Source: Acidimicrobiales bacterium (lineage in GTDB: Bacteria; Actinomycetota; Acidimicrobiia; Acidimicrobiales; Aldehydirespiratoraceae). From it: a DNA stretch of 64,000 nt. This document shows, piece by piece, positions 41,012 through 49,309 of this stretch. Location: NCBI GenBank assembly GCA_029246685.1, contig JAQWMR010000006.1, positions 18,528 to 82,527 on the forward strand, written 5' to 3'. Position 1 is the stretch's first letter; each line of letters starts with the position of its first letter. The notes under the pieces were generated by a model. It did not search any database. It was not told where the DNA came from and saw only the letters and a list, made by a program, of their open reading frames with translations. The translations under genes were made by a program, and so were the position numbers.

Positions 41012-41102
41012 TCAGCGAGCCATCGCGATGGGTTCTGCGACTCTTGCGATGACGCCACCGCCGCGGCAACCAGGATCTGATGCCCGACGAGTGTCCGAGA
41101 AC

Positions 41103-41390
41103 ATGCTCCGCTTCCTGATCGGCGTAGTGCTTCTGTTCGCGGCGCTCGGCAGCGCGCACGTGGGCGTCCGAGCGGTCCGGCGGGCATTCTTCGCACGCTG
41201 GCACGGGGCGATCGGCGTGCTCGTGGACGTCCTCGGCATGCTCACGCTCGTGGTCGTCGTCACCCAGTTGCTCGGCCTCCTGGCCGTCTACAGCCTCATC
41301 CCGGAGCTCGTCACCTATGTGCTCGCGGGCTACGTCCTCACGCGTGTCGCGGCTCGGTTCGGCGCGGTCGACGTGCCCGTGGTCGACGCC
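41103..41390 (+). pseudogene. 5' fragment of a polytopic membrane protein, cut at a junction
   Basis: From ATG 41103 (or in-frame ATGs at 41028 and 41049) the frame gives about 95 residues of membrane protein: MLRFLIGVVLLFAALGSAHV, GAIGVLVDVLGMLTLVVVVT and LVTYVLAGYVLTRVAARFGA. This is an N-terminus typical of a large multi-pass protein. Beyond about 41390 the same frame is only antisense to a minus-strand coding sequence, so the rest of the gene is missing. The end coordinate is approximate. Confidence 0.45.
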
Positions 41391-41855
41391 CGCCCAGATG
41401 TACTGGGTCGGCCGGGCCAGTTGCTCTCGGGGAGGCACGAGCCTCCGACACAGTTCGTCGACCGGCAGCCGCGGCATGAGTGTCATCGCGACTGCGTCGG
41501 CGGTGTCCGCATCGCCGGCACCGATGGCGCCGACCAGATCGCGCGTGAGCCGGTCGACGTCCGCTTCCTCCACGGGATCGGGCAGCGGAACCGGATCGCC
41601 ACTGGATCCGTGCAATGTCGCGAGGCTGACCAGACGCTCTCGGACTCTCGACCGGGCCGAGGGGCTCACCCGGTCGAGGAGGTCGGCGCGAGCCAAAAGC
41701 TCAAGAGGGAAATGAAGAACGAACGAGTTGTCCACCGTGCGGTCGACCGTCAGCGCACGGCTGACCGTCTCGATCAGTTCGCCGTCGGAGAGGCCGTCGG
41801 GAGTCCGCAGGTCGGTCGTGCCGTGATCTACGGCCGGACCGCGTCGGGGCCCCAC
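41390..41855 (-). pseudogene. 5' fragment of a questin-oxidase-like (DUF4243) gene, cut at the same junction
   Basis: From a GTG near 41855 the minus frame reads DGELIETVSRALTVDRTVDN, SFVLHFPLELLARADLLDRV and ADTADAVAMTLMPRLPVDEL, sensible sequence resembling the questin oxidase-like family as I recall it. Past about 41390 the frame continues only as low-complexity antisense of the membrane protein. It overlaps the end of the NTF2-like gene and would be the last gene of the sulfotransferase operon. The junction coordinate is approximate. Confidence 0.45.
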
Positions 41856-42205
41856 ATCGTGTCGAAGCCGATCCCGCTCAGCCAGGTCTCGACGAGCTTC
41901 CCCTTCTCGACACGGAAGGCCTGCACCCAGTCCCACTGCTGCCCATTGAACGTCCACGACCCGATCGCGACGACATGGTCGTCCTCGGCGATCAGCTTGT
42001 AGCGCCCGTCCGCGATCTCCGCCGTCGTCATGTTCTCCTTCAGGAAGTCGCGGTACTCCTCGGCGGTGATCGTGCGCGTTCCGCCCGCCTCGTGCCGCGT
42101 GTAGGTCGGACCGACGCAGTCCGGCACCTGGTCGAAGTCCATCCGGAACCACATCTCGTCGTACCAGCGCGCGAGCGCCCGCTTGCTCTCCTCTGCCGAA
42201 CTCAT
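41828..42205 (-). CDS. NTF2/SnoaL-like protein
   Basis: 125 aa cone-shaped alpha+beta fold: SKRALARWYDEMWFRMDFDQ, TAEEYRDFLKENMTTAEIAD and DHVVAIGSWTFNGQQWDWVQ, ending FDTMWGPDAVRP. Family members are isomerases, hydratases or aldol cyclases; catalytic residues cannot be assigned with confidence. Its start overlaps the sulfotransferase stop by 4 nt (ATGA). Confidence 0.8.
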   Translation of the reverse strand: MSSAEESKRALARWYDEMWFRMDFDQVPDCVGPTYTRHEAGGTRTITAEEYRDFLKENMTTAEIADGRYKLIAEDDHVVAIGSWTFNGQQWDWVQAFRVEKGKLVETWLSGIGFDTMWGPDAVRP

Positions 42206-43500
42206 CGTGTTTCCTCCGTCTCGACGCCGAATCGGTCGACGTAGAACTGCAGCTCCCCTGCGAGGACGTTCGGGTCGACGCCGAAGTCCTCCTCGATGTG
42301 GTACGTCACGCTGCCGTGGACACCGCGGGGATGGCTGTCCATGTAGGCCTGCATCGCCGCCCGGGCGGTGTCATCGAATCGATGATCCGCCAGGTCGTAG
42401 ATCCGACGAACCATGGCTACGTCGTCCGTCATGAACTCGTGGAACAACACGTCGATCGACTGGTCGGCCGACACCACATCGCGGTCATCAGCCATACCCC
42501 GAAACATCCGGCCCATCCGGTCGATCCAGTACCGCCCGACGTCGACGAGCTTCTCGGGGTCGCGGCTCATACGGGAGGTGTAGGTCAGCATCGTGGACAT
42601 CGACTTGGCGACGGCGACCGGGTCGCGGTGGGTGCAGACCACCGTGGCGTCCGGGAACACGGTGATGAGATCGCGCAGCCGCTCGACGTGCTGTGGGGAC
42701 TTGAGAAGCCAGCGATCCGCTTCCCTCTCCGTCCCCCGCCCGAGGAACGTCATCACCTTCAACATCGTCTTGAGGTACTCGTAGAACGGCACCTGGTCGC
42801 TGGCGAGATACCAGTCACGCCACGAGGGCATCACGGCCATCGTCTCGAGCGCCATGCCGCCATAGGGAATCGCGAGGAGAGCGATCTCCTCGTGCACGTG
42901 TTCGGGGTACATGTCGTGCATGCGTTTGAAGTACGGGAGCGCTCCGTTGAGGCCGGCCAACGTCTCAGTGCACCGGTGGTAGCGGGGATCGCTGCGGAAG
43001 TCCCTGCCGTGATTCGTTCCCTGCTCGGCGCGAGGAGGCACTGGCTCGACACTCTCCCAATACGGCATTGTGCGAAACGAGGTGTCGGCCGACATCAGAT
43101 TGTGGAGGTGCGTCGTGCCTGTCCGCCCCTGACCGGCGATCACCACAGGACGATCGATCTGGATGTCGTGGATCTCCGGGCGCCGCGAGAGAAGGTCCGC
43201 CACCAGCAGCTTCTGCTTCGCGTAGCCCACCAACGTCCCGTGGTTCGAGAGCTGGCCGAGCGTGGACAGCGCACCCTCGCCGATCATCGCCCACGCCAAC
43301 ACCGAGAGCGGCTCCTCGTGGAGATCGTCGCCGAAGTCGTCGAGGCCCGTCTCGGCACACGCCTGGGCGAGAATCGCCTCGGGGCTCCAGTCGAGCGCCT
43401 CTGCGAGCGGAGCGACCATCTCGAACGCGCCGGCAATCTCCTCTGAGTACTCCGGCGCGACAAGGTCGGTGATCCGAACGGGCGCGGGTCTGTCAGTCAT
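42202..43500 (-). CDS. Sulfotransferase family protein
   Basis: 432 aa. The 5'-phosphosulfate loop IAGQGRTGTTHLHNLM is near residues 121-136, and the 3'-phosphate motif is VVCTHRDPVAVAKSMSTMLT. It is the Sulfotransfer_3 type common in Actinobacteria, longer than eukaryotic SULTs because of the ~110-residue N-terminal helical part. The acceptor is unknown; neighbours (two NTF2-like proteins and a VOC protein) suggest small-molecule metabolism. It overlaps the VOC gene upstream by 8 nt. Confidence 0.9.
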   Translation of the reverse strand: MTDRPAPVRITDLVAPEYSEEIAGAFEMVAPLAEALDWSPEAILAQACAETGLDDFGDDLHEEPLSVLAWAMIGEGALSTLGQLSNHGTLVGYAKQKLLVADLLSRRPEIHDIQIDRPVVIAGQGRTGTTHLHNLMSADTSFRTMPYWESVEPVPPRAEQGTNHGRDFRSDPRYHRCTETLAGLNGALPYFKRMHDMYPEHVHEEIALLAIPYGGMALETMAVMPSWRDWYLASDQVPFYEYLKTMLKVMTFLGRGTEREADRWLLKSPQHVERLRDLITVFPDATVVCTHRDPVAVAKSMSTMLTYTSRMSRDPEKLVDVGRYWIDRMGRMFRGMADDRDVVSADQSIDVLFHEFMTDDVAMVRRIYDLADHRFDDTARAAMQAYMDSHPRGVHGSVTYHIEEDFGVDPNVLAGELQFYVDRFGVETEETR

Positions 43501-43951
43501 CGTGGTCGTACTCCCCCACGAGCACGGTAGCGGACCCGAGCGGCGTGTCGGTTCCGCTCAGAAAGTGTTGGTAGTAGCGCGTGAATCTGCCCTGCAGGTC
43601 CCGATCGATCTGGTCCTGGTCGTAGTCGAGGCTGTAGTAGCTGGAGACGCCCAGTTGGCCGGCGGCCGCCTTCGAGGCGTCTGCGTCGGGAACTGCCCAC
43701 ACCACACCGATGAGGCCCTCGCCCTTCTCCGCCAGGATCTTCTCGAGGTGAGACTCTTTCCCCTCGAGGGGGGCGACGAGTTCGATGCCGCCGTCCCACG
43801 AGAACACCGTGCGTACGCCGAAGGCCGCCGCCTCCTCGTCGTTGACGGCGTGGAACGTGCAGCCGAGCAGCTTCTCGTAGAAGGCGCGGCCAGCGTCGAG
43901 ATCCCGCACGAGCATCACAACTCGATTCACCCCTTGCTCGCGACGCGTCAT
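43493..43951 (-). CDS. VOC (glyoxalase/dioxygenase) family protein
   Basis: 152 aa. The domain starts VNRVVMLVRDLDAGRAFYEK and has the typical beta-alpha-beta-beta-beta repeats (FGVRTVFSWDGGIELVAPLE, IGVVWAVPDADASKAAAGQL). The putative metal ligands, an early His position and a later Glu in GIELVAP, are incomplete, so metal dependence is unsure. Its ATG overlaps the NTF2-like stop by 1 nt, so the operon is tightly coupled. Confidence 0.8.
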   Translation of the reverse strand: MTRREQGVNRVVMLVRDLDAGRAFYEKLLGCTFHAVNDEEAAAFGVRTVFSWDGGIELVAPLEGKESHLEKILAEKGEGLIGVVWAVPDADASKAAAGQLGVSSYYSLDYDQDQIDRDLQGRFTRYYQHFLSGTDTPLGSATVLVGEYDHDD

Positions 43952-44412
43952 CACGACTCCCGAGGAAAGATCTGAGTGCCGGCTGCTTCCACGCGAATTC
44001 GGCGCAGGTGCAAGGTGGCGATACGCCACCGGCCGTCGTCGCCGCGCCGATACGTCTCCTCGTACCAGCCGGTTCCCCACATGTAGCCAAGCCCGGACTC
44101 GGGCGGCCAGAAGAGGTGATCCTCCATCGACCAGACCCCCGTCGCCAGGTCGCCATCGACGGCGATCTCGGACATGTGCCCGTGATGGATCGTGGGGACC
44201 GCGTCGATCATGGCCCGGAGCCCGTCGACGAACTCGTCCCTGCCGACGATCGGGTTCGGGTCTCCCGTGTCGTCCGGCGTCGTGATCTCGACGTCTTCGA
44301 TGAAGACGTCTTTCCAGACGTCCCACTGTTTCTGATCCATCAGGCGGAAGTAGCGTGCCTTCAACTGGCGGATCGCTTCGATGTCCGCGAGTTCGAGAGT
44401 GGTGGAAGCCAT
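43951..44412 (-). CDS. SnoaL/NTF2-like protein (polyketide-cyclase or hydroxylating dioxygenase small-subunit type)
   Basis: 153 aa: DIEAIRQLKARYFRLMDQKQ, DVWKDVFIEDVEITTPDDTG, TIHHGHMSEIAVDGDLATGV with His, and GWYEETYRRGDDGRWRIATL. It is a typical SnoaL_4 domain with RQLKARYFRxMD, often found in aromatic or steroid catabolism. It is the first gene of the operon; its start diverges from the indolepyruvate oxidoreductase remnant with 65 bp between them. Confidence 0.82.
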   Translation of the reverse strand: MASTTLELADIEAIRQLKARYFRLMDQKQWDVWKDVFIEDVEITTPDDTGDPNPIVGRDEFVDGLRAMIDAVPTIHHGHMSEIAVDGDLATGVWSMEDHLFWPPESGLGYMWGTGWYEETYRRGDDGRWRIATLHLRRIRVEAAGTQIFPRES

Positions 44413-44477
44413 GCGGATGAACGTAGTGGGATACTCGGTGTCATCGAAAAGCAGGCGACCCAGCAGCGGGAGAGCCG

Positions 44478-44837
44478 ATGACCGACGCCGAGACGTACCG
44501 GCTGAACGATCGCTACGCGCGCGACGAGGGCACCGTGTTCATGACCGGTATCCAGGCGCTCGCTCGACTCCCGATCGAGCAACTGCGGGTGGATCGGCGC
44601 AACGGACTCAACACCGCCGCGTTCGCCGCGGGATATCCCGGCTCACCGCTCGGCGGACTCGACGGTGCCCTCGCGGCCGCGGCGCGCGAGGCGAGCGATC
44701 TCCCCATCTAGCTACGCCCGTCAGTGAACGAGGAGTACGCGGCCACCGCCGTCGATCTGATCCGCGGCTACGAACACATCAAGCTGGCCAACGTCGAACG
44801 CTTCCGGGCTCGGGTGGCTGAGCTCACGTCGAGCTGA
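44478..44837 (+). pseudogene. Remnant of indolepyruvate:ferredoxin oxidoreductase: both termini joined, centre lost
   Basis: The frame keeps the N-terminus (YRLNDRYARDEGTVFMTGIQ, AFAAGYPGSPLGGLDGALAA) of the fused IorA/IorB-type 2-oxoacid:ferredoxin oxidoreductase. It then has TAG at 44709-44711, continues LRPSVNEEYAATAV in frame, and passes directly to the extreme C-terminus (DLIRGYEHIKLANVERFRAR, VAELTSS). Full-length proteins have about 1,150 residues, so some 3 kb encoding the ThDP and 4Fe-4S domains is absent. The stop lies in the N-terminal part, separate from the deletion near 44750. It is non-functional as sequenced. Confidence 0.75.
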
Positions 44838-44858
44838 CGGCCCACGTACCCTGAGCCC

Positions 44859-46016
44859 ATGCCCCACGTCGCCAAGGTCGCCCCACTCGACGATGACCTC
44901 ATCGCGTTCCACGAGCAGACGCTCGACTTTGTCGCCAACGAGGTCGTCCCGCATGGGGACCAATGGGAAGTCGACGGATTCGTCCCCCGTGACGTGCTGC
45001 AGCGCATGGGAGCGCTCGGCATGTTCGGCCTCCGGGTTCCGGAGGCTCTCGGCGGGCTCGGCCTCGGGCCGCTCGCCTCGCTGACCTTCGCCGAAGCGCT
45101 CGGCTCGTCGACCTACGCCGGATTCGACGTGACCGTGCTCGTCCACACCGACATGGCGCTCCCCCACCTTCTCAACTCGGGCAGCGACGATCAGATTGCC
45201 CGATACCTCCCCGACGTCCTCGCCGGCGAGCGGATCCTTTCCATCGGCGTCACGGAACCCGACGCTGGGTCAGACGTCGCCGGTATCCGCACCAGGGCAG
45301 AGAAGGACGGCGACGGCTGGCGGATCAACGGCTCGAAGATGTTCATCACCAACGCGGTGCACGGCGACATGACCATCATCGCCGCTCGCACGAATCCGGA
45401 TGACCGCTACGGAATCTCGATGTTTCTCGTCGAGAAGGGCACGGAGGGCTTCTCCGTCGCCAAGGCCCTCGACAAGACGGGCTGGCGCTCGTCGGACACC
45501 GCCGAACTGCACCTCGACGACGTCTGGGTCGACGACGCCCAACTGCTGGGCACCGTGCATCGGGGCTTCTACGAGACGATGCGCAACTTCCAGAACGAGC
45601 GTCTCGTGCTCGTCGGCATGGGGATCGGTGCTGCGCAACGCGCTCTCGACATCACCGTCGAGTACACGAGCGAGCGCCAGGCGTTTGGCGGTCGGCTGTT
45701 CGACCTCGGCGCCATCCGTCAGCGCCTGGCCATGCTGCAGGCGCAGGTCGACGCGGCCCGCGCCTCGATGTACCACTGCGCCTGGTTGGCCGAAAACGGC
45801 ACGGAGCCGGTGCGCGAGGTCTCCGGGCTGAAAGCGTGGGCGTGCGAGATGATCAACGAGGTCATGTACGACTGCGTCCAGTTCCATGGTGGGATGGGCT
45901 ACATGCGCGAGACGGCCGTCGAACGGATGAGTCGCGACGCCCGGATCCTTCCGATCGGCGGCGGCGCGACCGAGGTTCTGCTCGAAGAGGTCGCCAAGCG
46001 AATGGGCAACCCGTGA
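44859..46016 (+). CDS. Acyl-CoA dehydrogenase, FadE19/isovaleryl type
   Basis: 385 aa. FAD-binding motifs LSIGVTEPDAGSDVAGIRTR and FITNAVHGD and the C-terminal FHGGMGYMRETAVERMSRDA are present. At the usual MCAD catalytic Glu position there is Gly (PIGGGATEV), whereas FQNERLVLVGMG supplies a Glu at the place used by isovaleryl-CoA dehydrogenase. Hence a short branched-chain acyl-CoA substrate is likely. Its stop overlaps the CitE-like start (TGATG). In M. tuberculosis FadE19 also neighbours CitE and MaoC proteins in a leucine catabolic cluster. Confidence 0.88.
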   Translation: MPHVAKVAPLDDDLIAFHEQTLDFVANEVVPHGDQWEVDGFVPRDVLQRMGALGMFGLRVPEALGGLGLGPLASLTFAEALGSSTYAGFDVTVLVHTDMALPHLLNSGSDDQIARYLPDVLAGERILSIGVTEPDAGSDVAGIRTRAEKDGDGWRINGSKMFITNAVHGDMTIIAARTNPDDRYGISMFLVEKGTEGFSVAKALDKTGWRSSDTAELHLDDVWVDDAQLLGTVHRGFYETMRNFQNERLVLVGMGIGAAQRALDITVEYTSERQAFGGRLFDLGAIRQRLAMLQAQVDAARASMYHCAWLAENGTEPVREVSGLKAWACEMINEVMYDCVQFHGGMGYMRETAVERMSRDARILPIGGGATEVLLEEVAKRMGNP

Positions 46017-46852
46017 TGCTCCCGGCCCGCCTGCGATCGCTCCTCTTCGCACCGGCGGTCCGCCCTGACCTCGTGGCCAAGATGCCGGCCACCGGCGCCG
46101 ACCTGATCGCCATCGACCTCGAGGACGCTACGCCGGTCATTGCGAAGGCGGATGCGCACGCGAGCCTCCCGGATCTCATGGCGAGCGTGTCCGGCCAGAT
46201 CGCCGTGTCCGTGCGGGTCAACGACCCGACCACCGAGTGGTTCGATGACGATGTCGCCGCTCTACCCGACGGACTCGCGGCGATCGTCGTTCCGAAGGTC
46301 GAGACGGTCGAGGGCCTCGATCGTGTCGCCGCCGCGCTTGCTCACCACGGAAGGGCAGATGTCCCTGTGGTTGCCGGTATCGAGACCGCGCTCGGCGTGG
46401 CCGACGCCCGGCTCACGCTCGCTCACCCCGCTGTTGGCGCCGCCTACTTCGGGGCGGAGGACTTCATCGCCGATATGGGCGGTGTCCGAACCGCGTCGAA
46501 CCACGAAGTCCACATGGCCCGAAGCCAGGTCGCCCTCGCCGCTCGGCTCGCCGACGTTCCAGCGCTCGACCAGGTCGTGGCCGACTTCCGCGACGGCGAT
46601 CGAAGCCGTCGGGAAGGCGAAGAGGCTCGCGCGATGGGCTTCGGCGGCAAGCTCTGCATCCACCCTTCGCAGGTCATCATCGCCAACGACGTCTTCACAC
46701 CGTCACCCGAGGATCTCGACCGGGCGCATCGACTCCTCGAGGCGTATGAGCGAGCCTCCGCCGAGGGCCTTGCGGCCATCGACTTCGAGGGCGAAATGGT
46801 CGACGAGCCCGTCGCCCGTCAGGCCCGCCGGCTGCTGTCGCTTGCGGACTGA
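46016..46852 (+). CDS. HpcH/HpaI aldolase family CoA lyase (CitE-like)
   Basis: 278 aa TIM barrel. RLRSLLFAPAVRPDLVAKMP, ADLIAIDLEDATP, the Mg ligand Glu in VVPKVETVEG, GIETALGVADA, YFGAEDFIADMGG and GKLCIHPSQVIIANDVF are the family blocks. Stand-alone CitE-like proteins cleave citramalyl-, malyl- or other beta-hydroxyacyl-CoA; Rv2498c is the M. tuberculosis counterpart. It is coupled to the acyl-CoA dehydrogenase. Its last 34 bp overlap the convergent membrane-protein gene. Confidence 0.88.
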   Translation: MLPARLRSLLFAPAVRPDLVAKMPATGADLIAIDLEDATPVIAKADAHASLPDLMASVSGQIAVSVRVNDPTTEWFDDDVAALPDGLAAIVVPKVETVEGLDRVAAALAHHGRADVPVVAGIETALGVADARLTLAHPAVGAAYFGAEDFIADMGGVRTASNHEVHMARSQVALAARLADVPALDQVVADFRDGDRSRREGEEARAMGFGGKLCIHPSQVIIANDVFTPSPEDLDRAHRLLEAYERASAEGLAAIDFEGEMVDEPVARQARRLLSLAD

Positions 46853-47223
46853 GCCGTCCGCCACAGCGAAAGCCGAACCAGACCGAGCGCGACGAAGGCG
46901 CTCACAAAGATCACCATTGCTCCGCCGATGTTCGCGCCCGACACCGGTGCGCTGATCACCCGGTAGCCGAGGGCTGCGAGGATCGACAGCACGACCAATG
47001 GTGGAAGCCCGGCCGGTGCCCGCCCAAGGATGAGCGCGCCGCCGAGAACGATAAGTCCGAGACCCACGAAGCCGAGCGCCGTTCTTGCACCAGCGCTGAC
47101 GAGCGACTCGAGCAGGTAGTCGGGGCTGAAACTGGCGCCGTCGCTCCACACGGGCCCGAGGAGCGCGGTGGCAAGCAGAAGCCCGGCGCAGAGGGTGATG
47201 GCGGCAAGTCTGGTTCGAAGCAT
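46819..47223 (-). CDS. Small membrane protein with four predicted helices
   Basis: 134 aa: LAAITLCAGLLLATALLGPV, ALGFVGLGLIVLGGALILGR, LPPLVVLSILAALGYRVI and GGAMVIFVSAFVALGLVRLS are hydrophobic segments joined by short loops. No motif is recognised. It ends inside the 3' end of the convergent CitE-like gene. Confidence 0.65.
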   Translation of the reverse strand: MLRTRLAAITLCAGLLLATALLGPVWSDGASFSPDYLLESLVSAGARTALGFVGLGLIVLGGALILGRAPAGLPPLVVLSILAALGYRVISAPVSGANIGGAMVIFVSAFVALGLVRLSLWRTAQSASDSSRRA

Positions 47224-47287
47224 GTGTCGATCTTCCTACGACGCGCCCGGGTCCGCTACCCGGACAATCCCCTACCAGCCGCTGGGT

Positions 47288-47782
47288 TCACGCGGGCGCT
47301 TTCATCATGAGGGCGTTGCGAACAGCCCGACACGCAAGGACGTCGTCTTGGTTGAACGCCCTGTGCTCGAACGTGACGACACCCTGTGTCGGCCGCGACG
47401 ACGACTCGCGGGCGGCCAGAACCTTGGTCTCGACTCGGATCGTGTCGCCATGGAAGAGCGGCGCTGGAAAGTCGACCTTCTCGAAGCCGAGATTGGCGAC
47501 CGTAGTGCCGAGCGTCGTCTCGTGCACCGAGATGCCGACCACCATCGCAAGCGTGAGCAGCGAGTTCACCAACGGCTTCCCGAACTCCGTGTCCTCTGCG
47601 TAGGCAAAGTCCAGATGCAGCCAGGCGGGATTCATCGTCATCGTGGTGAAGCCCACGTTGTCCGACTCGCTGATCGTGCGTCGCAGCGCATGGTGAATCA
47701 GCGTTCCCGGCGTCAGTTGTTCGAGCCAGCGGCCCGTCACGGGACGGCCGCTGGCGTCGGTGCGCGGACCCAGGTCGCTCAT
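47288..47782 (-). CDS. MaoC-family dehydratase (mesaconyl-CoA hydratase-like)
   Basis: 164 aa hot-dog fold. The hydratase motif appears as [20 protein letters not shown] followed by WLHLDFAYA, with Asp and the Asn/His of the dyad, and [15 protein letters not shown] then [17 protein letters not shown]. It is close to the MaoC members that accompany FadE19 and CitE in leucine degradation. It lies 17 bp after the GH20 stop and on the opposite strand to fadE-citE, so its co-regulation with them is inferred from family, not shown. Confidence 0.85.
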   Translation of the reverse strand: MSDLGPRTDASGRPVTGRWLEQLTPGTLIHHALRRTISESDNVGFTTMTMNPAWLHLDFAYAEDTEFGKPLVNSLLTLAMVVGISVHETTLGTTVANLGFEKVDFPAPLFHGDTIRVETKVLAARESSSRPTQGVVTFEHRAFNQDDVLACRAVRNALMMKAPA

Positions 47783-47799
47783 CTCCGCATCCTCGCAGA

Positions 47800-49287
47800 T
47801 CAGCGCTGGATCTTGGCGACGGAGTCGTCGAGCCCGTCCGGTCGGCTGCTCGACAGCCAGGCCGCTCGGTAGCTCTCGATTGCGGCGTCGAGCTCGCCGG
47901 CCGTGGGCGTAGCTCCGGTTGCATCCACGCCGCTGTCGTTGGCCAGACGACGCAGCCCGATATCGGCGAGAGCGACAGCGGCGGCCATCTCGCCGAAGAG
48001 GACGGCGGGACGCCCAGAGAGGTCGCCGCGGGCAAACCAATCCACCGCTCGTCGCAACGCGTCCGCGGCGCGTGCCACGCCGTCGCTGTCGACCTCGCCC
48101 ATCACCGGGAAATGAGTGTCCGCCAGCGCACCGAAGAGCGCCGACCCGTTCGGCATGGTTGCGCCAACGCCCTCGGCGATGGCGCCGAGCTCATCGAGCA
48201 ACTGACCCGTTCCTGCCGGGAGGTCCGCCAGCTCGTCCACCCGCTCCCAGACCGCGCTGTCGGAGGGAACCTCGCCCCTCCGCGCCGCCTCGCCGGCCCG
48301 GACGATGGACGGGAGCGCTGTAGCCAGCGGCTGTAGGTGTCCGTTGTCCCCCCACTCGGTGAGAAGCAGGCCCGGCGAGCCGTTCGCCTGCCCCACATCG
48401 ACCGCGTCAGCGATGTTGGTCGTCGCGTTCGGGTTGCGACCGAGGATCGTGTTCCATCCCCCCGCTCCGGGAGCGACCCAGAACGGCACGTCGGCGTCGA
48501 TGAACAGGCGGGCGTGGGCGACGAACCCGAGGTTGGAATCGTCCGGCATGCCGAGTCGCTCGAGCATCTCGGCGGGAATGAAGCTGGCCCACGACACGTC
48601 GGACGGCGCCTCGTAGTTCCACACAACCGGCACCGAGCCGGCGGGGATCTTCGGGATGAGCGATGCGTCCCGGCGGAACAGGTCCGCCCAGAACATCACC
48701 TCGCGGCCCTCCTCCACCAGCGGCTCCATGATGCGGTTGAGGTGTTCGAGGTAGACGTGATCGCGGCCCTCGGCCGCGACACGATCAGCCGACCGACCAT
48801 CCCCGAGCTCGAATGGCTCGTCGCCGCCGATGTGGATCCGAGTGGCGCTCACCGTGGCGGCGATGTCTCGAGCGAGGCTCACCGCGAGGTCGGCATTTTC
48901 CCGGGTCGGGGCGAGGCTGGTCGGATCGCTGCGGCCGCCGCCGAACACGCCTTCGAATCCGTCCGGACACTCGGCCAGGGGTCGGTACTCGTCGTGCTCC
49001 AACCAGCGGCCCATATGGCCGAAGCCGTTCATGTTCGCGACCAGAGCGACGCCGGCCGCGCCGGCGACGCCGTCGAGCCACTGCATGTCGTCGTGGGTCA
49101 GCGGGCTCGCATCAGCCCACACAGCCTCATGCCCGGTGTAGGTGAAGGTGTGTTCGACGTAGAGCTGGAGCTCGTTGAACCCGGCGCCCGCCAGGATCTG
49201 CACCAACCATTCGAGAGTCTCGCGGGTCGGAACACGGTCCCTCGACACGTCGAGCATGAACGCCCGATGAGCGAATACGGGTTGCAT
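47800..49287 (-). CDS. Glycoside hydrolase family 20-like protein
   Basis: 495 aa with no signal peptide, so probably cytoplasmic. The TIM-barrel catalytic motif [13 protein letters not shown] (Asp-Glu pair of family 20 hexosaminidases, near residues 152-160) is clear, preceded by [20 protein letters not shown] and [18 protein letters not shown]. The usual N-terminal zincin-like domain of GH20 is absent, and a helical C-terminal domain of ~170 residues is present. It would release N-acetylhexosamines from internal glycans or cell-wall fragments. It diverges from mtr with 22 bp between the starts. Confidence 0.82.
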   Translation of the reverse strand: MQPVFAHRAFMLDVSRDRVPTRETLEWLVQILAGAGFNELQLYVEHTFTYTGHEAVWADASPLTHDDMQWLDGVAGAAGVALVANMNGFGHMGRWLEHDEYRPLAECPDGFEGVFGGGRSDPTSLAPTRENADLAVSLARDIAATVSATRIHIGGDEPFELGDGRSADRVAAEGRDHVYLEHLNRIMEPLVEEGREVMFWADLFRRDASLIPKIPAGSVPVVWNYEAPSDVSWASFIPAEMLERLGMPDDSNLGFVAHARLFIDADVPFWVAPGAGGWNTILGRNPNATTNIADAVDVGQANGSPGLLLTEWGDNGHLQPLATALPSIVRAGEAARRGEVPSDSAVWERVDELADLPAGTGQLLDELGAIAEGVGATMPNGSALFGALADTHFPVMGEVDSDGVARAADALRRAVDWFARGDLSGRPAVLFGEMAAAVALADIGLRRLANDSGVDATGATPTAGELDAAIESYRAAWLSSSRPDGLDDSVAKIQR

Positions 49288-49309
49288 CGCACGAAGCTAG
49301 CCTGCGGCG

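Noticed and set aside
41001..42152. Full-length 383-codon minus-strand protein
   Set aside because: Its N-terminal part is an out-of-frame shadow of the NTF2-like gene and its C-terminal part is antisense to the membrane-protein fragment; only about 41390-41855 looks genuine.
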